Source of the DNA: JAFGDI01 sp963667715
GTDB taxonomy: Bacteria > Planctomycetota > Phycisphaerae > Sedimentisphaerales > SM23-30
NCBI GenBank assembly: GCA_963667715.1
Contig: OY763926.1
Location: 1,426,001 to 1,490,000 of the forward strand
Length of the DNA stretch: 64,000 nucleotides
Reading direction: 5' to 3'
Below, piece after piece: positions 53,183 through 62,284 of this stretch. How positions within the stretch are numbered: position 1 is the stretch's first letter; each line of letters opens with the position of its first letter. Both the position numbers and the translations under genes were made by a program. The notes below the pieces were generated by a model that searched no databases, had not been told where the DNA came from, and worked only from the letters and a program-made list of their open reading frames with translations.

Positions 53183-53675
53183 AAAAATCCTTTCTAAATT
53201 TAAATTATATTACAGTGCAGGCAACCGCTGCATGATCGCAAACTTACACCACGATCTATGAAGACTTAAGTAATCATACCTTAACCATTCTGAGTTGCAA
53301 TAGTTAAATCGCTTACTAATAGAACAATTGTAACATAAACTTACCAATTATTATGGGAGCCCTAAATATAAGAATAATAAAACCGAAATCATTGTTTTCA
53401 CAAGTTGGCAGTGATAGTGTTATTGCTTACCAGCTACAGCTATTGAAATATATTCCATTTTCCCACTCCATTTTTTTTGCCTTTTACGTTCTTGTAAATA
53501 GTATTGTTTAATTTGCAATTTGCAGTAGTTTTAAGCTGCTTAATTGTTAAATAGCAAAGGTTTAAGTGCTGCTGCCAAAAATGGGCTTTGATTTATAATG
53601 CTTTGAGTATATAACAGAGCTATGCGGTTCATCTTTAGTGCAGCTCAGGTTAATTACTAATAGTAAGGTAGAATA
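53183..53675. other. Divergent intergenic region of the GH31 and GH67 genes
   Basis: About 490 bp between divergent GH31 and GH67 genes. It should carry promoters in both directions and, if the two enzymes are co-induced, a shared operator; I could not find a convincing palindrome. A rightward box pair is described separately (53588-53615). No coding frame is plausible. Confidence 0.5.
53588..53615 (+). promoter_or_regulatory. Putative sigma70-type promoter for the GH67 gene
   Basis: TTGATT (53588-53593) and TATAAC (53610-53615) are 16 bp apart and lie about 60 bp before the GH67 start. The match is fair; TATAAT inside the spacer at 53594 is an alternative -10. Confidence 0.4.
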
Positions 53676-56459
53676 ATGAATAAAACCGGTTTATCTTTAA
53701 TATTATCTATATTGTCATTGCTTTTTGTTACTGATCTTCGAGCTATGATTTACACTGGTGATCTCAGTCGTGACGGCAAGGTTGATATCGAAGATATGTC
53801 CGAAGTTGCTTCATTCTGGCTTAATAGTTACGATATGTATACTTTCAAAGGGGTTTCTCAGGATTGGCAGAAAGCCGGCGGTTCTGCAGAATGGGTAAGT
53901 GACTTTTTTGATGATGATCTGGGCTCAGTATATCTAGGTTGGACAGAAGTTAATGGTTCAGGTTTGTATAATCAGGTAAATGGTCGGCTGGAATGGGCTC
54001 TGGGGTCGAATGAGATAAATCATCTTATCCTGAACAATACTGTTATTGAAGCAGACCATCTGGATATACAGGTTGATGTTGCCGCTCTTGATAGTGTAGG
54101 ATATTTCTATGTCTATTTTCTATATCAGGATTCTTCCAATTGGTATCGATTAAAGATAAATGATGGTGAGTCTGTCTGTACTTCGCAATTCCAGAAAAAG
54201 GTAGGGGGAGTGATCTATGATATCGGTAACGCCGGTGATGGTGTCGACATCGCCAGCGATCAGGGGCTTATTCACTGGCAAATACTTGTGGATATAAATG
54301 CCGGAGAGCTAAAGTTTATTTCAGAAGCAAGTGAGCTTCTTAATATTTCTGATACTATCCCATTTACCAGCGGCCAGATAGCCCTTGGCGGCTCTGGCAG
54401 ACGTCCGATATGGGACAACTTCAATGTTAATAATAAAAACTATGTTTATGAGAATGGTTACGATCTTTGGCTGCGTTATTCTCAGGTAACAGACTCTGGC
54501 TTACTTGCTGCCTATAAAGATAAACTCAATCAGATTGTCGTACAGGGCTATTCACCAGTCTTTACCTCTATTAAATCTGAGCTGGACAAAGGTTTGGATG
54601 GGCTGCTGGGTGTTGATATTCCTGTATCTTCCACATTAACCTCTGATCATGCTGTTGTTGCCGGAACCCCAGAAAGCTCGGCAGTGATTAGTTCACTTGC
54701 ACTTAATAGCTTTCTCGATTCTCTAGGTGATCAGGGATATATAATTCGTTCTGTTTCAATCGACAATAAAGATATAATTGCAATTGCTTCAAAAACTGAA
54801 ACGGGATTATTATATGGAGCTTTCCATTTTCTCAGACTATTACAAACTGAGCAGAATATCGCTGCTCTCGATATAATACAGAAGCCAAAAATAGCAAGAC
54901 GGCTTCTGAACCATTGGGATAGTCTAACCGGCAGTGCTTCCAGAGGTTATATGGGTAATTCTCTATGGAGATACGATGAGCTGCCGGAAGTAGTGAGTCC
55001 TCGTTATAAAGATTATGCCAGGGCTTGTGCCTCTATTGGTATAAACGGTATGGTTCCGAATAATGTAAACTCTAGCCCAACCAGTCTCACTACAGAGTAT
55101 ATTGAAAAACTCGCCGCTATTGCCGATCAGCTGCGGCCATATGGTGTCAGAGTATATTTAACTGCAAAGTTCTCTGCTCCGATCGATATCGGTGGCTTGA
55201 CTACTGCTGATCCGCTTGACCCTGCTGTAATAAGCTGGTGGGATAATAAAGTAAATGATATATATGATCGGATACCGGATTTTGGCGGGTTCCTGGTAAA
55301 AGCCAATAGTGAAGGCCAGCCCGGCCCGAATGATTATGGCCGCACACATGCCGATGGTGCCAATATGATGGCTAACGCTCTTGATGAACATGGTGGAGTG
55401 GTTATGTGGCGTGCTTTTGTTTATTCCACTTCTATTGACCCGGACAGGTCTAAACATGCTTATATGGAATTTAAACCATTAGATGGTCAGTTCAATGATA
55501 ATGTGATAGTGCAGATAAAGAATGGCCCGCTTGATTTCCAGCCGCTTGAGCCCTTTACGCCACTGTTTGGCAGAATGGAATCTACCAATTACGGGGCAGA
55601 AGTTGAAATATTGCAGGAGTATACCGGTCGCAGTACCCATCTGGTTTTTCTTGCTGATATGTGGGAAGAGTTCCTTGATTTTGATACTCACGCTTACGGC
55701 ACAGGTTCAACTGTTGGTATAACCCTTGAAGGAAGACAGGCTGGTAAAAACGAATCGCTTATGGCTGGTGTTGCCAATGTCGGTGATGATGCTAACTGGT
55801 GTGGTCATCATTTCGGACAGGCAAACTGGTATGCCTTTGGACGATTGGCTTGGGATCATACAATATCGTCTGATATGATCGCTGATGAATGGGCCAGAAT
55901 GACATGGGGAAATAACCAGCAAACCATTTCTGTAGTTAAGCAGATGCTTTTAGGTTCGTATCAGGCTTCGCATGATTATTTCACTCCGATAGGTTTAAAC
56001 TTCCTGGCAAAAATGTCAGATCATTTTAGTCCAGACCCTGCCGCTCGTACATATTTCCATAAAGCTGATAGCTCAGGGCTCGGCTATGACAGGACTACCA
56101 CTGGGAGCAATGCTGTTGGCCAGTACCCTACTCCAGTCAAAAATCTGTTTAACAATATTGATACCTGCCCTGAAGAGTACCTGTTGTGGTTCCATCATGT
56201 CAGTTGGGATCATACCATGTCTTCTGGTAGAACTATGTGGCAGGAGCTATGCTATAGGTATTACAGCGGGGCGGCTTTTGCCGGTGAAATGATCAGACAG
56301 TGGAGTACTCTTGAGGGCTCTATAGACCAGAGTCGCTATGGACATGTTCGTGAACGACTTCAGGCTCAATATGAGCATGCTGTTGAATGGCGTGATACCT
56401 GCGTTAGCTATTTTCAGGGAATCAGCAATAGGCCATTGCCAGCCAATTTGCCGCAATAA
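53676..56459 (+). CDS. GH67 alpha-glucuronidase, exported, with N-terminal dockerin-like module
   Basis: A 927-residue protein. The signal peptide is followed directly by a dockerin-like repeat (GDLSRDGKVDIEDMSEVASF, about residues 28-50), then a beta-rich domain of about 200 residues (carbohydrate-binding-like), then GH67. The catalytic region is clear: FGGFLVKANSEGQPGPNDYG (about 536-555, with the catalytic-acid Glu), IVQIKNGPLDFQP (about 610-622) and EILQEYTGRSTHLVF (about 643-657). The C-terminal GH67 domain also looks complete. It removes (4-O-methyl-)glucuronic acid from xylo-oligosaccharides. GH67 enzymes are usually cytoplasmic, so the signal peptide and dockerin are notable. AAGGTAG precedes the ATG. 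Confidence 0.93.
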   Translation: MNKTGLSLILSILSLLFVTDLRAMIYTGDLSRDGKVDIEDMSEVASFWLNSYDMYTFKGVSQDWQKAGGSAEWVSDFFDDDLGSVYLGWTEVNGSGLYNQVNGRLEWALGSNEINHLILNNTVIEADHLDIQVDVAALDSVGYFYVYFLYQDSSNWYRLKINDGESVCTSQFQKKVGGVIYDIGNAGDGVDIASDQGLIHWQILVDINAGELKFISEASELLNISDTIPFTSGQIALGGSGRRPIWDNFNVNNKNYVYENGYDLWLRYSQVTDSGLLAAYKDKLNQIVVQGYSPVFTSIKSELDKGLDGLLGVDIPVSSTLTSDHAVVAGTPESSAVISSLALNSFLDSLGDQGYIIRSVSIDNKDIIAIASKTETGLLYGAFHFLRLLQTEQNIAALDIIQKPKIARRLLNHWDSLTGSASRGYMGNSLWRYDELPEVVSPRYKDYARACASIGINGMVPNNVNSSPTSLTTEYIEKLAAIADQLRPYGVRVYLTAKFSAPIDIGGLTTADPLDPAVISWWDNKVNDIYDRIPDFGGFLVKANSEGQPGPNDYGRTHADGANMMANALDEHGGVVMWRAFVYSTSIDPDRSKHAYMEFKPLDGQFNDNVIVQIKNGPLDFQPLEPFTPLFGRMESTNYGAEVEILQEYTGRSTHLVFLADMWEEFLDFDTHAYGTGSTVGITLEGRQAGKNESLMAGVANVGDDANWCGHHFGQANWYAFGRLAWDHTISSDMIADEWARMTWGNNQQTISVVKQMLLGSYQASHDYFTPIGLNFLAKMSDHFSPDPAARTYFHKADSSGLGYDRTTTGSNAVGQYPTPVKNLFNNIDTCPEEYLLWFHHVSWDHTMSSGRTMWQELCYRYYSGAAFAGEMIRQWSTLEGSIDQSRYGHVRERLQAQYEHAVEWRDTCVSYFQGISNRPLPANLPQ

Positions 56460-56833
56460 AACTATCTTTGTGTTCGCATGCTTTATGCCACAGAAATCAT
56501 TCGATGGTTTCTGTGGCATTATTCATTTATCCGTGCTGAATTGCCAGTAGCATTTCCTGTATTGTCTTTTTGATGCATTTCTGGTACAGATGTCACCTGC
56601 GACTGTGCTGTAGGTACTAAATCTCTTAAATTCTTTAGTTTTTTCACCAAAATACGGTATGATACATACAGAGACGGCAATATCATTCCGATAATTCATC
56701 TGTATTGTCTATTGTGATTTTTTATATTATTTAGCCGTATGGCCAAGGCGATTGGGCCGCATTATTTTGCAGTTCTGTTGTATTGGTTATATCTTACGGT
56801 TTTTCTGTAGTTTTGAAAAAGCCAGGGAAGCAT
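56460..56833. other. Intergenic region between GH67 and CotH genes
   Basis: About 375 bp. It contains the GH67 terminator (56485-56519) and, further on, the promoter region of the giant CotH gene, for which I see no clear boxes. Frames here, including the rightward one reaching 56783, lack a good ribosome-binding site. Confidence 0.4.
56485..56519 (+). terminator. Intrinsic terminator of the GH67 gene
   Basis: ATGCCACAGAAA (56485-56496) and TTTCTGTGGCAT (56508-56519) form a perfect 12-bp stem around an 11-nt loop. A T-rich stretch follows. It lies 25 bp after the stop. Confidence 0.8.
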
Positions 56834-59800
56834 ATGAGAAGAATATTTAAGAGCTTTGCGTGTGGTATGTCTGCTAAACTGATAGGACTTTGCCTCATTG
56901 TTATCTTTTCTTATACTCAGGTCAGGGCAGATTGGATCGATCGTTCTGACAAAGGTGGTATAGTAACGGCCAGTTCCCAGATTCACGAAGGCGAGTCGAA
57001 GGAGATGGCTTTTGATAATACAACTGCGACCAAGTGGCTTACCGGTGTTACCGCTACCGGATGGATACAGTTCCAGTTCTCTGACAGTCAGCAATATGAG
57101 ATAGGCAAATATTCGATCGCCTCTGCCAACGATGAGCCGTCACGTGACCCAAAGAACTGGACTCTTTACGGGTCAAACGATGAGGTTGAATGGGTGGTAG
57201 TTGACAGTCAGGTAGATCAGTATTGGAGCGGGCGTTTTGAACGTCGAGAGTTCGATTGTGCCTATCCCGGTTCATTCAATATTTTTCGGCTGGACATTAC
57301 CGCCAATAATGGCAGTACTAACCTGACTGGTTTCTCTGAAATGGAATTATTGGAAAACGTTAATCTGGCCGGTATGCCTTGGCCTAACGATAACCAGATA
57401 AATGTTCCAGATGATAATGGTTTTTTAGCCTGGGAAGTTTCAGATGAGCTTACAGACCCTATCTTTACTCTCTATTTCTCTGATTCGCGTGAGCTGGTAG
57501 AACTGGCTGATCCTTCTGCCTTAAAGGCTGTATTGTCTAAGGGATGGTATACTCTTGGCCAGCTGGATTCTTACACGGATTATTACTGGCGTGTCGATGT
57601 TGACGGCAGTGGCTATCCGGGGTATGTATGGCATTTCCTTACTCAACAGCCCCAGATATCATGTATTGATATGCCTGCTGATATCGATTATGACTGTCAG
57701 GTTGGGCTGACCGATCTCGAAACTATCGCCGGCCAGTGGCTCACTGATACTTGTGTCTCTGACCTTTGTGCTGAACTAAGTGGGACACCTGGTATCGATT
57801 TGGCAGATCTGGCTGTTATGTCTAAAGATTGGTTCCAGAGAGCTGAGACTGTTATTATAAATGAAATTCAGGCTGATAATGAGACCACTCTGACCGATGG
57901 TTATGGTGAATATTCAGATTGGATAGAGTTACGTAATCTTGGCACTACTCCGCAAAATCTGCAAGGTTGGAGCTTGTCAGACGATCAGGAACAGCCGGAT
58001 AAATGGATTTTCCCAGATATTTCTATAGCATCTCAGGATTATCTGCTGGTCTTTGCTTCTGGCTTGGATACTACCGATGGAAGCGGATATCTCCATACAA
58101 ACTTCAAATTGTCGAAAGATGGACAATATCTGGCTCTATTTAGACCTGACGGCACATTAGCTAACGAATTCAGCCCAGAATATTCCCCTATGGGTAATGA
58201 TGAAACATTTGGACTGACCTTCCTTCCCGGCGATGGAAAGTTAGTTACCAGCCTTTTGGTACAGGCTACGCCAGGTCAGGAAAATGTATCTGCCGTTGTT
58301 GGGGACAAACCAGAGTTCTCGGAGCCTTCCGGCTTTTATAATGATGCTTTTGAACTGATCTTATCTGCTCCCGGAGAAAATAATGTTGTTCGATATACAA
58401 CTGATGGTTCGCTGCCGTCTGATACATCGAACCTGTATTCATCGCCTATTATTATTGACTCGACTACCTGTATTCGTGCATCTGTTTTTCGTGATAAATA
58501 TCTTCCGGGAAAAGCTCTTACTCATTCATATATTTTCCCTGCTGATGTTATCCAGCAGGGGAGTTTACCTGTCGGGTTCCCTGATCGGTGGAAGACAACA
58601 ACTGCCGATTATGAAATGGACCCGGATATAGTTAACAACCCTGCATATAGCGACATGATGCTGGATTCTCTTATGGCTCTGCCGTCGATCTCTATTGTTA
58701 CTGAGTTGGACAGTTTATTTGATAATAATTCCGGTATATACTCCAATCCGATGCAGGAGGGTGTTGACTGGGAAAGAGCCGCTTCTATTGAGCTGCTTAA
58801 CCCTGATAGCTCCTCAATGTTTTTACTGGATTGTGGTCTTAGAATACAAGGTGGCGCCTTCCGCGATCTGGCTTTGTCATTGAAAAAGTCGTTCAGATTG
58901 GTTTTCAAACGCCAGTATGGTTCTGGGAAGCTCGACTTCCCGCTCTTTGACTATGATTCGCAGGCAAACGAAAGCTTTGATACCATAACTTTGCGGGCTG
59001 GTGCCAATGATGGCTATACCTGGAATGGTGCAGGTGTTACTGCCCAGTATATTCGTGATGAGTTTGGCCGTAGTACTCAGCGAGCCTCTGGCAATGTTGG
59101 TTCTCATGGGACTTTTGTGCACGTCTATCTCAATGGCTTATACTGGGGCCTGTATAATGCTGTAGAACGCCCGGATAATGCCTTTAGTGCTGAATATTTC
59201 GGCGGCGAAAAGGAAGATTGGGATGCTCTAAACAGCGGTGAGTTAAGCGATGGCGAGGTAACTGCCTGGTATGATCTGTTATCTCAGTGTCAGCAGGAAG
59301 GTTTAACTATTGATGATTATGAAAGACTTCAGGGAAATAACCCTGACGGCAGCCGTAATCCTGCATATCCCGTGCTGATAGATATGGAAAACTATATAGA
59401 TTATATGATAATAAATATTTGGGGCGGTAATGGCGATTGGCCGCACCGTAATTTCTGGGTAGGTAGAGACCGCACCGCCGATAGTGAAGGCTTTAAATTC
59501 TATTGCTGGGATTATGAGGGGACTATGGTTACGCCTTTTGCCCAGGAGAATAAGGTTATCGCTGATTTTAATACCGGCGCTGGTGTACCACACTATAATC
59601 TCAGAAATCTCAATGAATACCGAATGCTTTTTGCCGACCGGGTATATAAAATGTTCTTTAATGACGGTGCTCTGACCAGAGATGCCAATATCGAACGGTA
59701 TACCCGCCTGGCTGATTGGGTTGAGCCGGCGATCGTAGCTGAAAGTGCTCGTTGGGGTGATATGCATAACAATCCACCGATCGGACTGAATGAGTGGGTT

Positions 59801-62143
59801 GCCACGCGTGACAATATTTTGCAGAATTATCTGCCGACCCGAACCGAAACGGTATTACAGCAGCTCCGTGCAGCTTCTCTGTACAGCTCTATTGACCCTC
59901 CGCAATTTAACGTGAATTCGCAGGAAACTAATGGCGGCTATGTCCAAAGCGACGATCTACTTTCAATGGCCAATATAATGTACCTTGAAGACGCTATTGT
60001 TAATCAGGGTGATTCGGTAAGCTATCATATTCCATCTGATGATAGCCTTGGTCTCTCCTGGGCTCAGCCGGGCTTCCAACCTCTAAGTGGCTGGACTAGT
60101 GGCATAACCGGGGTTGGTTACGAACGTGGTTCTGGCTACGAAGGTATGATCGGTACCAATATACACGATCTGATGTATCTTAAAAACACGTCCGTTTACT
60201 CACGAATAGAGTTTCAATATACAGAGTGCGATTTAGAGTCACTTGCCTTGAATATGAAATACGATGACGGCTTTATTGCCTATCTAAATGGCGTAGAAGT
60301 TTGTCGTAGTGGTAATATAGTTTCCGATATTCCTGGCCAGGCCTCTGCCTATAATCACGAAGCAACAGCCTATTATGAAAGCTTTGATATTTCCGCATAT
60401 AAGGACTTGCTGGTTAATGGTACAAATGTGCTGGCTATTCATGGCATAAATACTTCCAATGACAGTAGTGACATGATAGTCTTGCCTATGCTGCTTATAA
60501 AGTACATCGAACCAGACCCATATGCATATATACTCTACACAACTGACGGTAGTGACCCTCGTTTGGTTGGTGGCGACATCAATCCGGGAGTACAGGTATA
60601 TTCAGGTCCGCTGACTCTTGATCATAGTCTGCATATAAAGGCCAGAGTCTATGCCGTCGGCGTTTGGAGTGCTCTGCACGAATCTGTATTTGCAGTTGGG
60701 CCGATTGCAGAGAGCCTAAGGGTAAGTGAAATAATGTATCATCCGGCCGCAGACCCTAACAGTGAGTTTCTCGAGCTGGTAAATGCCGGGAGCGAATCTA
60801 TTGATCTGGCTCTCTCTAGTATTGATAAAGGTATTGATATTTGTTTCGATAGTATTGTTCTTGCTCCTGATGAGCGTTGTGTTGCCGTTCGTAATATCGA
60901 CGCCTTTTCAGCTGAGTATCCAGAATATACTGGTCAGATCGCAGGTGTTTACAGTGGCAGTCTCAGCGATTCCGGTGAGAGAATAAGGCTCAAAGATGCT
61001 CTTGGAACAGCTATTCTGGACTTTGAATTTAAGGATTCCTGGTTTGATATTACTGACGGCGACGGGTTCTCTCTTGTTATAAATGACTACTCCGCTGTCC
61101 CTGAGTTCTGGGATGAAAAGTCTTCCTGGCGGCCTTCTGCTAATGTCGGTGGCAGCCCAGGTACCGATGATAGCGGTCTTGTCCCGGCCTCAGGTACAAT
61201 TGTAATAAATGAGATAATGTCTGCACCTAACAGTGGTGGCGATTGGGTGGAATTATATAACAATTCTGCCGATCCGGTGAATATAGGCGGCTGGTATCTC
61301 TCCGATGATAATGATGATGACCCGAATCGCATGAAGTATCGGATTGCTGATGGTACCGTGATAAACGCAAATGACTATATAGTATACTATCAGGACCTGC
61401 ATTTTGGTAATCTTTCCGATAGCGGCTGCATCATTCCTTTTGCTCTTAGTAGTAAAGGTGAGACTCTTTACCTGCAATCTGCTAGTGGTGGAGTTCTTAC
61501 CGGTTATTATACTGAAGAAAGCTTCGATGCCGCTCAACCTGGTGTTGCTTTTGCACGTTATGTAAAGAGTACCGGCGATGCCGACTTTGTCCCCGAATCT
61601 TCCAGCACACCAGATTATGCTAATGCTTACCCAAAGGTTGGCCCTCTGGTAATAAGTGAAATAATGTATCATCCTGAAGATGAAGGTGAGGCCGAATATG
61701 TTGAGCTGGTCAATATTAGCAGTAACGACCTTACTCTTATTGACGCGGCCTCCGGCAGGCCATGGCGTTTTGTAGATAATAAAAACGATATTGGCATTGA
61801 GTTTTATTTCCCTGCCGATGATCCTGTTACCCTGGCCCCCGGCGAAAAGCTCTTATTGGTTAAAGAACTCGAAGACTTTACAGAGGAGTTTGGTGCTCCT
61901 GGCCCTGGTCTCAAGGTCTATGAATGGCTGGAAGGCAGCTTGAGTAATAGCAATGAAAAGCCAGAAATTCAGGCTCCTGCTTCTGATTATTATTATCGTG
62001 TTGACCGCGTCAGTTACGATGATGGTGCTCCATGGCCTACCCAGGCTGACGGCAAGGGTAGTTCTCTTACCCGTATTGACTTCTCGACCTATGCCAATGA
62101 CCCGGCAAACTGGTCAGCCGCAACGCCAACCCCGGGCAGCTAG
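56834..62143 (+). CDS. Giant exported CotH-kinase / lamin-tail-domain protein with dockerin-like module
   Basis: A 1769-residue multidomain protein. In order: signal peptide; F5/8 type C (discoidin) domain, about 42-170; dockerin-like pair (DIDYDCQVGLTDLETIAGQW and PGIDLADLAVMSKDWFQ), about 280-332; lamin-tail (LTD) domain 1, from about 340 (VIINEIQADNETT); chitobiase-type Fn3-like module, about 496 (VRYTTDGSLPSD); CotH kinase-like domain, about 620-1010, with LRIQGGAFRDLALSLKKSFR and FYCWDYEGTMVTPF; a galactose-binding-like domain, about 1055-1222; a second chitobiase module, about 1228; and LTD 2, 3 and 4, starting near 1294, 1452 and 1603 (EIMYHPA- or EIMSAPN-type repeats). The ATG at 56834 is preceded by GGGAAG; the frame opens at 56783. 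CotH domains are protein kinases in spores; in planctomycete surface proteins the role is unknown. I see no C-terminal anchor. Confidence 0.88.
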   Translation: MRRIFKSFACGMSAKLIGLCLIVIFSYTQVRADWIDRSDKGGIVTASSQIHEGESKEMAFDNTTATKWLTGVTATGWIQFQFSDSQQYEIGKYSIASANDEPSRDPKNWTLYGSNDEVEWVVVDSQVDQYWSGRFERREFDCAYPGSFNIFRLDITANNGSTNLTGFSEMELLENVNLAGMPWPNDNQINVPDDNGFLAWEVSDELTDPIFTLYFSDSRELVELADPSALKAVLSKGWYTLGQLDSYTDYYWRVDVDGSGYPGYVWHFLTQQPQISCIDMPADIDYDCQVGLTDLETIAGQWLTDTCVSDLCAELSGTPGIDLADLAVMSKDWFQRAETVIINEIQADNETTLTDGYGEYSDWIELRNLGTTPQNLQGWSLSDDQEQPDKWIFPDISIASQDYLLVFASGLDTTDGSGYLHTNFKLSKDGQYLALFRPDGTLANEFSPEYSPMGNDETFGLTFLPGDGKLVTSLLVQATPGQENVSAVVGDKPEFSEPSGFYNDAFELILSAPGENNVVRYTTDGSLPSDTSNLYSSPIIIDSTTCIRASVFRDKYLPGKALTHSYIFPADVIQQGSLPVGFPDRWKTTTADYEMDPDIVNNPAYSDMMLDSLMALPSISIVTELDSLFDNNSGIYSNPMQEGVDWERAASIELLNPDSSSMFLLDCGLRIQGGAFRDLALSLKKSFRLVFKRQYGSGKLDFPLFDYDSQANESFDTITLRAGANDGYTWNGAGVTAQYIRDEFGRSTQRASGNVGSHGTFVHVYLNGLYWGLYNAVERPDNAFSAEYFGGEKEDWDALNSGELSDGEVTAWYDLLSQCQQEGLTIDDYERLQGNNPDGSRNPAYPVLIDMENYIDYMIINIWGGNGDWPHRNFWVGRDRTADSEGFKFYCWDYEGTMVTPFAQENKVIADFNTGAGVPHYNLRNLNEYRMLFADRVYKMFFNDGALTRDANIERYTRLADWVEPAIVAESARWGDMHNNPPIGLNEWVATRDNILQNYLPTRTETVLQQLRAASLYSSIDPPQFNVNSQETNGGYVQSDDLLSMANIMYLEDAIVNQGDSVSYHIPSDDSLGLSWAQPGFQPLSGWTSGITGVGYERGSGYEGMIGTNIHDLMYLKNTSVYSRIEFQYTECDLESLALNMKYDDGFIAYLNGVEVCRSGNIVSDIPGQASAYNHEATAYYESFDISAYKDLLVNGTNVLAIHGINTSNDSSDMIVLPMLLIKYIEPDPYAYILYTTDGSDPRLVGGDINPGVQVYSGPLTLDHSLHIKARVYAVGVWSALHESVFAVGPIAESLRVSEIMYHPAADPNSEFLELVNAGSESIDLALSSIDKGIDICFDSIVLAPDERCVAVRNIDAFSAEYPEYTGQIAGVYSGSLSDSGERIRLKDALGTAILDFEFKDSWFDITDGDGFSLVINDYSAVPEFWDEKSSWRPSANVGGSPGTDDSGLVPASGTIVINEIMSAPNSGGDWVELYNNSADPVNIGGWYLSDDNDDDPNRMKYRIADGTVINANDYIVYYQDLHFGNLSDSGCIIPFALSSKGETLYLQSASGGVLTGYYTEESFDAAQPGVAFARYVKSTGDADFVPESSSTPDYANAYPKVGPLVISEIMYHPEDEGEAEYVELVNISSNDLTLIDAASGRPWRFVDNKNDIGIEFYFPADDPVTLAPGEKLLLVKELEDFTEEFGAPGPGLKVYEWLEGSLSNSNEKPEIQAPASDYYYRVDRVSYDDGAPWPTQADGKGSSLTRIDFSTYANDPANWSAATPTPGS

Positions 62144-62284
62144 CAGAATTATATTGCCTCCTGTAACCGTGAACGGTTACTATTTTTTTGGAGAAAAAAA
62201 GTTGATAGTATGATAATATGAGTCCTATCGAGATGGGAAGATCTGTCACTATTATATAGATATGATTAACCCTATGGAGAATTT

